In this document: positions 1 through 6,957 of the stretch, piece after piece
How positions within the stretch are numbered: the stretch's first letter is position 1
How the letters are laid out: each line of letters starts with the position of its first letter
NCBI GenBank assembly: GCA_039812125.1
Contig: JBDHZV010000002.1
Location: 1-64,000, forward strand
Length of the DNA: 64,000 nt
Direction: 5' to 3'
Origin: Prado023 sp039812125
Lineage (GTDB): Bacteria > Actinomycetota > Actinomycetes > S36-B12 > CAIYMF01
Notes under the pieces: generated by a model
Seen by the model: the letters and a program-made list of their open reading frames with translations, nothing else
The model's database searches: none
Told to the model about the DNA's origin: nothing
Translations under genes and position numbers: made by a program

Positions 1-1
1 G

Positions 2-955
2 CAGGCGCCGCAGCGCCTCGGCGTCCCGGCCTCCCGGGAGGCGACCCGGGTCCGGATCACCCCGCGGGCGCGTCGGCCGGCGGCCGGCGGCGGGCTCGAC
101 CCGTCGGGGCTGGTCGAATCCGGTGGCGTCGTGACCGGTGCGGACGTGGCCGCGGCGCTGGACCGCGCTCGGCCGCCCGCCCCCGCGGGGATCGCTGCGG
201 GGACCGCTGCGGAGCGGCCGGCGGTCGAGCGGTCGGCGGTCGAGCGGTCGGCGGTCGAGCGGTCGGCGGCGGAGCGGTCGGCGGCGGAGCGGACCGGCTC
301 GATGCGCCGCGCGATCGCGTCGCTGATGTCGCGCTCCGCCGCGGAGATCCCGCACTACTACGTGACGCGCACGCTGGAGGTGTCCGGGCCCCTGGCGTGG
401 CTGCACGAGCACAACGCCGCCCTCCCGGTCCGCAGCCGGGTCCTGCCCGCGGCGCTGTTCCTGCGGGCGACCGTCCGGGCCGCCCTGGCCGTGCCGGACC
501 TGAACGGGCACTGGATCGAGGGGACGCTGGTCCGGGCCGACCACGTCGACCTGGCCGTGGCAGTGGCGATCCGGGGCGGCGGCCTCGTGACGCCCACGCT
601 GCCCGCTGTCGAGGCCCTGGGGCTGGACGCGCTCATGGAGCGGCTGGCGGACCTGGTGGGCCGGGCCCGCCGGGGCAGCCTGCGCCAGTCCGAGATGGCG
701 ACGGGCACGATCACCGTGAGCAGCCTCGGTGACGGCGGTCCGGACGCCCTGTACGGCGTGATCTTCCCCCCGCAGGTGGCCCTGGTCGGCGTCGGCGGCA
801 TCGTGGAGCGGGCGTGGGCTGAGCACGGGATGCTGGCTGCCCGCCCGACGGTCACGGTCACCCTGGCAGCCGACCACCGCGCCAGCGACGGGCGCACGGC
901 AGCAGCCTTCCTGGGCGCCTTCGCAGCGGCCCTGGAAGAACCGGAACGGCTGTGA
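2..955 (+). CDS. 2-oxoacid dehydrogenase E2-type acyltransferase (5' end outside window)
   Basis: The frame is open from the window edge, so the N-terminal lipoyl domain(s) lie upstream. The visible part begins in a peripheral subunit-binding (E3-binding) domain, with an ITPRARR segment and a conserved GVVTGADV turn. An alanine/glutamate/arginine-rich linker follows, then the chloramphenicol-acetyltransferase-like catalytic domain. The catalytic motif HRASDG near residue 295 of the fragment matches the family HxxxDG. Such proteins move acyl groups from lipoyl-lysine to CoA. Here an acyl carrier protein and a phosphopantetheinyl transferase follow at once, so an ACP may be the acceptor; that is inference. 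The linker carries a five-unit 15-bp tandem repeat. Substrate (pyruvate, branched-chain or other) cannot be decided without the upstream E1 genes. Confidence 0.85.
   Translation, partial: QAPQRLGVPASREATRVRITPRARRPAAGGGLDPSGLVESGGVVTGADVAAALDRARPPAPAGIAAGTAAERPAVERSAVERSAVERSAAERSAAERTGSMRRAIASLMSRSAAEIPHYYVTRTLEVSGPLAWLHEHNAALPVRSRVLPAALFLRATVRAALAVPDLNGHWIEGTLVRADHVDLAVAVAIRGGGLVTPTLPAVEALGLDALMERLADLVGRARRGSLRQSEMATGTITVSSLGDGGPDALYGVIFPPQVALVGVGGIVERAWAEHGMLAARPTVTVTLAADHRASDGRTAAAFLGAFAAALEEPERL
221..295 (+). repeat. 15-bp tandem repeat, five units, in E2 linker
   Basis: Five consecutive 15-bp units encode V/A-E-R-S-A pentapeptides (units start at 221, 236, 251, 266 and 281; the last two carry GCG in place of GTC). 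They sit between the E3-binding domain and the catalytic domain, where E2 proteins normally carry a flexible Ala/Pro linker. In-frame unit changes would only alter linker length. Confidence 0.9.
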
Positions 956-993
956 CCGCGGTGGGTGGCGGAGGTGGGGAGGAGGATGGCTTC

Positions 994-1239
994 GTGACTG
1001 AGGACCGTGCACACCATGTCCTGTTCGAGGCGCTGCGCCTGGTGGCCCCGGGTGTCGAGCCCGAGGCGCTCGACCCACGGGCGAGGCTGCGAGACGCCGC
1101 CGACCTGGACTCGATGGACTTCCTGACGCTGGTCGGACTGCTGGCCGACGCCCTGCACGCCGACATCCCGGAGCAGGACTACGACCACCTGGAGAGCGTC
1201 GATGGTGCTGTGGCCTACCTGCGTGCCCGTCTGGGCTGA
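994..1239 (+). CDS. Acyl carrier protein
   Basis: An 81-residue acidic protein. The DSMDFL motif places the 4'-phosphopantetheine-accepting serine at residue 40, followed by the helix-III region typical of ACPs. I chose GTG 994 because a purine-rich Shine-Dalgarno stretch (971-985) lies about 8 nt upstream and the protein then has normal ACP length. A GTG at 952, overlapping the E2 stop, is also in frame and would add a glycine/glutamate-rich leader. The gene is 38 nt downstream of E2, and its 3' end overlaps the PPTase that should activate it. It presumably carries an acyl group produced by the upstream dehydrogenase complex (inference). Confidence 0.85.
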   Translation: MTEDRAHHVLFEALRLVAPGVEPEALDPRARLRDAADLDSMDFLTLVGLLADALHADIPEQDYDHLESVDGAVAYLRARLG

Positions 1240-1798
1240 CCTGCTGCCCGGCCTGCGGGTGGCTGCCGTGGGCCCGGGGGTGTGGCTGGCGGTGTGGGAT
1301 CCCGAGCCTGCGGCCCAGGCCCAGCGGGCGTGGTCCACGTTGCTCGACGCGTCCCTGCGGGCCCGGGCGGAACGGATCGGCACGCCCCGCGGTCGCGTCC
1401 GGTTCACGGCCAGCCATGCGGCCATGACGGCGCTGACCGGCGGCGACCCGGCCGGGGTGGTGACCAGCCTGGCGCACACCCGATGGTGCGCGGCCGTGGG
1501 AGTCTCACGCGACCGGATCGGGGTCGACCTCGAGGCGGACGCCCCGCGACCACTGTGGCCGGTCGCGGCCCGGACGGCCTGGGGCGTGCCCGGCCCCCCG
1601 ACCTGGCCGGACTTCCTCGAGGCCTGGGTGCGTCGGGAGGCGGCCCTCAAGGCGGGCGGCGGGTCGGACGCAGCGACCGCCCGGGTCAGCCGAGTCACCC
1701 TCGGTGACGTGGCGCCTGCGCACCTGCTGGCCGTCGTGGGGGGGCCGGGGACCGGTGGCGATCAGCGACCGGGCCGGCGCCACACCAGCACGATGTAG
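1202..1798 (+). CDS. 4'-phosphopantetheinyl transferase superfamily protein
   Basis: A 198-residue protein with the two Sfp/AcpT-type signature regions: an IGVDLE metal-binding segment, and W-x-R-R-E-A-A-L-K, which matches the (W/F)xxKExxxK block with one Lys-to-Arg change. A SLAH motif precedes them. The expected reaction is transfer of phosphopantetheine from CoA to the serine of an ACP, most likely the gene just upstream, whose 3' end it overlaps by 38 nt. ATG 1202 has a GGAGAG ribosome-binding site 5 nt upstream inside the ACP gene; GTG 1223 is an alternative without one. The 3' end overlaps the convergent ANTAR gene by 37 bp. Confidence 0.75.
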   Translation: MVLWPTCVPVWADLLPGLRVAAVGPGVWLAVWDPEPAAQAQRAWSTLLDASLRARAERIGTPRGRVRFTASHAAMTALTGGDPAGVVTSLAHTRWCAAVGVSRDRIGVDLEADAPRPLWPVAARTAWGVPGPPTWPDFLEAWVRREAALKAGGGSDAATARVSRVTLGDVAPAHLLAVVGGPGTGGDQRPGRRHTSTM

Positions 1799-2973
1799 CG
1801 GCCCAGGCGCAGCGCCCGCACGCGGGTGCCGGGCGTCCCCCACGGCGCATCCGACGGGGCAGTCACGGTGGTCGTCCACAGCCCGCCGGTCCGGGCCAGC
1901 CCGATGAGCGTCGTCCACGTGCCGTCCGCGGCGAGCTCGGGCCAGAGCTCCAGCAGCCTGCGGCCCAGCCAGTCGGTCGCGTCGGCGAGGTCCGGGGCGG
2001 CATCCACGACGCGCAGCTTCACGGCCCGGCCGGTGTCGTCGCGCACGACCTGGACCACGAGCCAGGGATCCAGGTGCAGCGCCTGCAGGGCGGTGAGCCA
2101 CCACAGCTCCGGATCGCGGGGACGTACCTGGGGCAGGGCGAGCCGGGCGACCCGGGTCACTGCCGCGCAGATGGCATCGCGCTGGGCACCGGTGAAGCCC
2201 CGGGCCTCGTCCCAGCTCAGGCCGACCACGCCAGCGACCGGGCCGTCGGGCGGATCCAGCACGACGGGGATCGCAGCCGAGGCGCCGTACCAGGCCGCCA
2301 CGCCGGCGACTGCCGGGAACTGCCGCAGCCGGGTGGCGCGGTCGACGTGGAACAGGGCGCGACGGTCCAGCACGGCGCGCACCATCGGGAGCTCGCGCGA
2401 GGGCGGCATCGTGCGCCAGGCGCTGATGACGTCGGCCGGGACCCCGACCTGCCCGACAAGTCGCAGCGCCCCGTCCAGCTCCGTGCGGTACAGCGTGACC
2501 TGAGCCACGTCATGGCTGGCCAGGACGTCGGCCAGCAGCTGTGCCGCCTCGTCGCCGTCTGCCGCGGCCCCGGCCACCGAGTCCAGCACCGTGGCCGCGA
2601 CACGACCGCGCACCTCGACCGAGGACTGCAGCGCGCGCCACGCCGGCGAGGGGGCCCGGGACGCCGGGATGCGGCCGGTCAGCACGTCGACGGCTCCCGG
2701 GGAGATCGCCGCCTGCTCCGGTGAGGCCAGCGCCACGACCATGCTGGCGACCTCGACCAGCCGGGCGTTGTGCTCCTGGGACAGCCTGCGCAGCTGCAGG
2801 AACGCCTCGTCTGCGCTGATGCCCTCACGCTCCATGAGGACACCCTTGGCCTGCTCGATCACCGCCCGCAGCTGGGCGGAGGCGCGCAGCCCGGCGAGCT
2901 CGTCGCGCAGCGTTGACACGGTCACCTCGAGGGACTCGCCCCCGGTCTGCACGGCGCTCGCGCCCCCGCTCAT
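1762..2973 (-). CDS. ANTAR-GAF regulator (RNA-binding antiterminator family)
   Basis: A 403-residue protein. Residues about 30-85 form an ANTAR domain, with the highly typical RAVIEQAKGVLM segment; this three-helix fold binds paired hairpins in mRNA leaders and prevents termination. A GAF-type sensory domain follows (about 130-275), then a C-terminal region that may be PAS-like. ANTAR is usually at the C-terminus after its sensor, so the N-terminal position is unusual. Start ATG 2973 has a GAGGGG site 8 nt upstream; GTG 2982 is the alternative. It lies divergent from a lone degenerate receiver protein at 3303. Ligand and target RNAs are unknown. Confidence 0.8.
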   Translation of the reverse strand: MSGGASAVQTGGESLEVTVSTLRDELAGLRASAQLRAVIEQAKGVLMEREGISADEAFLQLRRLSQEHNARLVEVASMVVALASPEQAAISPGAVDVLTGRIPASRAPSPAWRALQSSVEVRGRVAATVLDSVAGAAADGDEAAQLLADVLASHDVAQVTLYRTELDGALRLVGQVGVPADVISAWRTMPPSRELPMVRAVLDRRALFHVDRATRLRQFPAVAGVAAWYGASAAIPVVLDPPDGPVAGVVGLSWDEARGFTGAQRDAICAAVTRVARLALPQVRPRDPELWWLTALQALHLDPWLVVQVVRDDTGRAVKLRVVDAAPDLADATDWLGRRLLELWPELAADGTWTTLIGLARTGGLWTTTVTAPSDAPWGTPGTRVRALRLGRYIVLVWRRPGR

Positions 2974-3302
2974 CCGGCCCACCCCTCGCGGTGCTCACCC
3001 AGATACCCTGGGTTCGGCCTGATGGCCCGTCCGGTGCGCCGCGCCCGACGCACCGGTACCGGTCCCCGTGGAACCGCGCCCGTCCGGCAGGAGCGGAACC
3101 ATCGATCGCCTCGACCAGCGTTGAGGCTCCATCGTGCCATCGTCCCGGTGACCCCACAACATGGTCCGATACGCGGCTTGTGGGACCAAGGTCCGCCCAG
3201 GTCGGGCCGATCGCGGGGCGACGCCGGGGTGACGCCGGGCGACGATCGCTGCAGAACAGGGCGTCCGCCGGCCGCGGCGCCCCTCCGGAGGAGGTGGTCC
3301 AG
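2974..3302. other. Intergenic region between divergent regulator genes
   Basis: About 330 bp separate the ANTAR gene and the receiver gene. No credible coding frame or RNA gene is visible. It contains a short inverted repeat GGACC-AA-GGTCC near 3182-3193 and a doubled GACGCCGGG segment at about 3220-3240. It should hold the promoters of both genes, but I cannot assign a convincing -35/-10 pair. Confidence 0.5.
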
Positions 3303-3797
3303 GTGCACGGCGATCCGATGCGCCCCGGCATCCCCCTCCCGGCTGCGCCGCGCCCCGGCGCCCACGACGACACGGCCGGCGCGGCCCCGACCAACCAGGG
3401 CCCACCCGAGCCCCGCTCGCCGCGGGAGCCCGCCCGGGGCCGGACCGCAGCGCCCTCGCTGGGCATGCCCCTGGCGCCCGACGCCGATGCCGAGCGCACG
3501 GTCGTCCTGGTGGTCCACCGCGACCAGGCTGCCGTCGAGGCCCTGGCCCACGCACTGCGCCTGGAGGGGTTCACCGTCGAATGGGCGGGAAGCCCGGCCG
3601 TGGCCTGCGCCCTGCTCGATGACCTGGATCCGCAGCTGGTGCTGGCCGATCCGGTCACGTGCGGAGCGGCCGGGTACGGCGAGCTGCGCACCCGGTGCCG
3701 GGTCCCTGTGGGCATGCTGGGCACCGAGTCGCTGCCGGGCACCATGCGGCTGCTCGGGGAGGTGCCGCGTCCGCGGCGCCGGGGCCCGGCCGACTAG
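3303..3797 (+). CDS. Atypical (degenerate) single-domain response-regulator receiver
   Basis: A 164-residue protein with a proline/alanine/arginine-rich disordered N-terminus (1-62) and a receiver-like domain (about 65-155). The aspartate in LVLADP (D116) aligns with the phosphoacceptor. The acidic pair at the end of beta-1 is replaced by H72-R73-D74, the conserved Ser/Thr is a glycine (G140), and no Lys follows it. No output domain is present. GTG 3303 was chosen for a GGAGGAGG ribosome-binding site 8 nt upstream; ATG 3318 is the next candidate. Its divergent neighbour is an ANTAR protein, and receivers are often fused to ANTAR, so the two may work together (inference). Its stop shares CTAG with the convergent gene. 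Confidence 0.6.
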   Translation: MHGDPMRPGIPLPAAPRPGAHDDTAGAAPTNQGPPEPRSPREPARGRTAAPSLGMPLAPDADAERTVVLVVHRDQAAVEALAHALRLEGFTVEWAGSPAVACALLDDLDPQLVLADPVTCGAAGYGELRTRCRVPVGMLGTESLPGTMRLLGEVPRPRRRGPAD

Positions 3798-5458
3798 GGC
3801 GAGGACGGCTGATCCGGCGCGGGCGGCCGGGCCGAGCGACGGCGGCGGCGGGCCCGCCTCAGCAGCACCACGACGAGCGACACGACCAGCACGAGGACTG
3901 CCAGGGTCGCGCCCAGCGACATCACCAGCCACCCCAGCAGCCCCAGCCGGGCTGCGTCGTGCTCCGGGGGGACCGGGCTGTCGGCCACGGCACCTGTCGG
4001 CCCGGCGGACACGTCGATGACGACGGCCAGCCCGGCATGGTCGCTCGGCAGGCACACCCCCCGGCCCGTGACCGGGTCGGCCAGCCCGGCGTCGGCGAGG
4101 AGCTGCGAGGAGCGCTGCGTGGTGGCGACCTGCTGCGGGGCGTCGCAGGACCAGGTCAGGCCCTGCGGCCACTGGTTGCCGACCAGCTCCGCCCGGGTGG
4201 GGTGGGCTGCGTTGCGGGTCAGCACGTAGTCCAACCGGTCGGTGAAGCCGGCGGGGTTGCCCTGCTCCAGGGCCACCCGCAGCCGGTCGGGATCCGGTCC
4301 CGCGAGATCGGCCGCGGCGCCCCAGGTCCGGTTGGCCGCCGCCAGGGAGTCCGGGCCGGCATCCTGGTAGCCCGCCTGGACCAGCGTCCAGTAGGCGCTG
4401 CAGGTCGGATCGGCCGTGGCCGGGGTGGGTGCGGGCACCTGCGGAGGGCACGCCGCGCCAGCCTCCGGCTGACCCCCGGGGTTCGGCGAGCCCGGCGGTC
4501 GCGGGTCGCGTGGGTCGGAGTTGAGGTCCCCCATCACGACCAGGGGCAGCGTGGTCGTGGCCAGGTCCGCCACCAGTTGGCGCGCCTGGGCGGCCGCCGT
4601 CACCTCGCCCTCGGGTGCCCACAGCGACTCCAGGTGGGTGGCCACCAGGCGGACGGTCGTCCCGGCGACCGCCAGGTCGGCCCACGCGTAGCCCCGGTCG
4701 ATCTGGAACGCCACCGGGACGACGGCGTAGCGGTCGTCGTACTCGCCGGTTCCGACGCGCAGCACCTGGTCGCGCAGGTCGGCACGGACCAGGACCGCGT
4801 CGGCGATGGTGAACCCGCATGCCGCGCTGTCCCGGCCGAACAGCGGCTGGAATGTCGCCGGGTCCGTGACGGTGGTCAGCCAGGGGATCGGCGGGATCTC
4901 GTAGCCCGGGTTCAGCGCAGCCGCGTCAGCCGATCCGGCGACGACGTAGCCGACGCCGGCGGCCTCGGTGGCGGCCAGGAACAGCTGGGTGAAGTCCAGC
5001 ACGGTCACGGGGGATCGCCATGGCGCTGGCCGGCACGACCAGGTGGTCGCCTCCTGCAGCGCGATGGCCTCCGGCCGGACCGCGGCCGCCTCCTGCGCGA
5101 GCAGGGCCATCCGTTCCGCAGCGTCGGTGCGGGCGACCTGCTCCCACATGGTCTGGGCCGCTGCCGGCATGTCGGGCAGCAGGTCCAGGGCGACGCCGAC
5201 GTCGGCGCCGAGGTACAGGTTGCGGGTCATCACGGTGATGGTCGGGTCGCCGGCCCGGTCCGGCGCGGGGGCGCGCGTGGTCGGCGCGGCGAGGGGAGGG
5301 GCCGCCGCCCCGGCGGGCACTGCCAGGGCCAGGCAGGCCAGGGCCAGGCTGGTCAGGGGCCGGCAGGTCAGGGGCCGGCAGGTCAGGGGCAGGCAGGTCA
5401 GGGGCAGGCGGGCCAGCGCACGGGCCGCTCCGGCCGCCCGCCAGTGTCCTGCTCGCAT
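3794..5458 (-). CDS. Secreted, membrane-anchored endonuclease/exonuclease/phosphatase-family protein
   Basis: A 554-residue protein with an N-terminal signal segment (about 1-50), an EEP-fold domain, and a C-terminal transmembrane helix followed by an Arg-rich tail, so the enzyme should face outward and stay tethered. EEP landmarks in order: MTRNLYLG (Asn), IALQEA (metal-binding Glu), ATHLES (His), VMGDLN (Asp/Asn) and SDHAGL (terminal Asp-His). Several cysteines suggest disulfides. The substrate could be nucleic acid, a phospholipid or a sugar/inositol phosphate; I cannot choose. ATG 5458 is preferred over upstream starts because it begins the signal peptide and lies 6 nt after a TACGGT -10 hexamer. 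The signal region carries a 15-bp tandem repeat. Confidence 0.8.
   Translation of the reverse strand: MRAGHWRAAGAARALARLPLTCLPLTCRPLTCRPLTSLALACLALAVPAGAAAPPLAAPTTRAPAPDRAGDPTITVMTRNLYLGADVGVALDLLPDMPAAAQTMWEQVARTDAAERMALLAQEAAAVRPEAIALQEATTWSCRPAPWRSPVTVLDFTQLFLAATEAAGVGYVVAGSADAAALNPGYEIPPIPWLTTVTDPATFQPLFGRDSAACGFTIADAVLVRADLRDQVLRVGTGEYDDRYAVVPVAFQIDRGYAWADLAVAGTTVRLVATHLESLWAPEGEVTAAAQARQLVADLATTTLPLVVMGDLNSDPRDPRPPGSPNPGGQPEAGAACPPQVPAPTPATADPTCSAYWTLVQAGYQDAGPDSLAAANRTWGAAADLAGPDPDRLRVALEQGNPAGFTDRLDYVLTRNAAHPTRAELVGNQWPQGLTWSCDAPQQVATTQRSSQLLADAGLADPVTGRGVCLPSDHAGLAVVIDVSAGPTGAVADSPVPPEHDAARLGLLGWLVMSLGATLAVLVLVVSLVVVLLRRARRRRRSARPPAPDQPSSP
5351..5410 (-). repeat. 15-bp tandem repeat, four units, within signal peptide coding region
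   Basis: Four consecutive 15-bp units (boundaries at 5351, 5366, 5381, 5396) encode PLTC-type pentapeptides inside the hydrophobic/signal part of the EEP-family protein. Units differ at one or two bases. Unit number would set the length of the signal segment and the number of cysteines in it. Confidence 0.85.
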
Positions 5459-5464
5459 GGTCGG

Positions 5465-5470
5465 ACCGTA
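5465..5470 (-). promoter_or_regulatory. -10 hexamer TACGGT, leaderless start of EEP gene
   Basis: On the minus strand TACGGT is followed by 6 nt and then ATG 5458, so transcription should begin at or next to the start codon. No good -35 is visible, which is common for actinobacterial promoters. Confidence 0.5.
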
Positions 5471-5603
5471 GGCCACCGCGGCCCCCGACGGGCTGCCCAC
5501 CCCGCGGTCGCGGTCGCCGTCGCCGCCGTGGCCGCCACGCTGAGCCGTCACCCCCGTGGCGGCTGGCGGCCCTATGCTGCGGGTCTCGTCGGAAGGAGCA
5601 CGC

Positions 5604-6083
5604 ATGTCGGACATCGATGCGCTCGTCGACCTGGCCGCCCGGGTCGCGGCCTACCGCGCGGCCACCGAGGAGTTCCTGGCCGTGGCCTCGGGCCTGGGCC
5701 AGGACCAGCTCGACAGCGTGCCGCCGGAGGCCGAGGGGTGGACGCCCCGGATGGTGGTGCACCATCTGGCGGACTCCGAGACGACGTCCTACGTGCGGCT
5801 GCGTCGGCTGCTCGCCGAGCCTGCGGGGACAGTGATCCAGGGCTACGACGAGGTGCGGTGGGCGCAGGTGCTGCACTACGACCGCCCGGTGACGACGTCC
5901 CTGGCGGTCGTCCGCGCGGTGCGGGAGTCCAGCGCCGAGCTGCTGGACACGCTGTCCCCGGCGCACCTGCAGCGTCGTGGGCTGCACACCGAGTCGGGTC
6001 CGTACACGCTGGACGACTGGCTGCGGACGTACACGGCCCACCCCCGCGACCACGCCCAACAGATCCGCGCGGCGTTGGGCTGA
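5604..6083 (+). CDS. DinB/YfiT-like metal-binding four-helix protein
   Basis: A 159-residue protein of the DinB superfamily, a four-helix bundle that usually binds a divalent metal through three histidines. Candidate ligands sit in VVHHLADSE (about residues 52-60) and AHPRDHAQQI near the C-terminus. Members include mycothiol- and bacillithiol-dependent transferases and proteins of unknown activity. An mshB gene elsewhere in the window makes a thiol-transferase role possible, but nothing here proves it. ATG 5604 has a GGAAGGAG site; a TATGCT hexamer at 5573-5578 fits a promoter with a leader of about 20 nt. Confidence 0.7.
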   Translation: MSDIDALVDLAARVAAYRAATEEFLAVASGLGQDQLDSVPPEAEGWTPRMVVHHLADSETTSYVRLRRLLAEPAGTVIQGYDEVRWAQVLHYDRPVTTSLAVVRAVRESSAELLDTLSPAHLQRRGLHTESGPYTLDDWLRTYTAHPRDHAQQIRAALG

Positions 6084-6114
6084 GGTCGCCGCCCGCCTCC
6101 ACCGCCCACCGAGC

Positions 6115-6138
6115 CCCAGCCCAGCGCCGCGGGCTGGG
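6115..6138. terminator. Hairpin between convergent genes
   Basis: CCCAGCCC (6115-6122) and GGGCTGGG (6131-6138) form a perfect 8-bp stem around an 8-nt loop in the gap between the convergent DinB-like and membrane-protein genes. There is no T-run, so a bidirectional terminator is plausible but unproven. Confidence 0.45.
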
Positions 6139-6153
6139 AGAGCCGGCCTGGCC

Positions 6154-6957
6154 TCAGGCGGCCGTTGGCGTGACCGGGGTGGCGGCTGGTTGGCGGCCCT
6201 CCGGCAGCATCATGAGGGATGCGACCAGGAAGCAGGCGGCCCCCAGGAACGTGCCGCCGTTGGCCCACTGCAGGTTCACGAGGTCCCCGTCGGCCGTCAC
6301 GTACGCCCCGACGGCCGAGACGCCGAAGAAGACCGATCCCCAGAGGTTCAGGGCGGTGATGTGCCAGTCGCGCTTGCCGGGACGCCATGAGAACCAGCGG
6401 TGACCGGCCTCGGCGAACGCGATCGCCGAGGAGACGAGGAAGCAGACCGACCCGATGGCATCGGGGCGCCACACGACCCGGTCGACGGAGTCCGCCGGGA
6501 CGTCGAGCAGCCCGGCGAAGGTGGTCGCGTTGAAGTAGAGGGTCCCGACGAACTGGATGAGCGTGGCCCAGTAGCCCATGAGTCGCGGTGTCCAGCCGAA
6601 CCAGCGGTGACCGGCCTGGCGCACGACCTGGGCGTAGCTCAGGTACGCCGCGGTCGTGAAGAAGATCGACCCGATGAAGTACGTCATCGCCGTGGCCCGA
6701 GGCCCCACGGCTGCGTCATAGGCCGGGATCGGGCCGATGAGGAAGCAGGTGGAGCCGATGGCGAACAGCACGCCGATCCACCAGGTGAGGGTCCGCTCGT
6801 CGGCCTTGCGGGACTGGCGGGCATGCCAGTGCCGCACGACGCCGTCGCGGTCCCGGAACGTCACGTGCGTGACGAACGGGCGCGGACCCTCGACCTGGAT
6901 GTCGGTCGCTCCGGCGGGCAGTCGGATCGGCAGCTGCCGGGACGATGCGGACCTCAA
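6154..6957 (-). CDS. Six-helix membrane protein with repeated G(S/T)xxF helices (YrhK-like)
   Basis: A 267-residue protein with a polar N-terminus of about 55 residues and six predicted membrane helices, each with a similar G-S/T/A-x-x-F core. The two halves look duplicated: AGHRWFGW and AGHRWFSW follow comparable helices. This resembles YrhK-type repeats, but I am unsure of the family. The start is TTG 6957, overlapping the gadB stop (TTGA), so translation is probably coupled to glutamate decarboxylase. The context suggests a role in acid stress, or in glutamate/GABA or ion movement; it does not look like the usual GadC antiporter. Function is unknown. Confidence 0.7.
   Translation of the reverse strand: MRSASSRQLPIRLPAGATDIQVEGPRPFVTHVTFRDRDGVVRHWHARQSRKADERTLTWWIGVLFAIGSTCFLIGPIPAYDAAVGPRATAMTYFIGSIFFTTAAYLSYAQVVRQAGHRWFGWTPRLMGYWATLIQFVGTLYFNATTFAGLLDVPADSVDRVVWRPDAIGSVCFLVSSAIAFAEAGHRWFSWRPGKRDWHITALNLWGSVFFGVSAVGAYVTADGDLVNLQWANGGTFLGAACFLVASLMMLPEGRQPAATPVTPTAA

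Noticed and set aside
2974..3302. Possible small RNA or riboswitch ahead of the receiver gene
   Set aside because: Only short inverted repeats of 5 bp; no recognisable aptamer, promoter pair or terminator.
2970..4820. 616-residue minus-strand open frame
   Set aside because: Arg/Gly/Pro-rich low-complexity translation running through the receiver and the EEP gene in another frame; no domain, and it overlaps two real genes.
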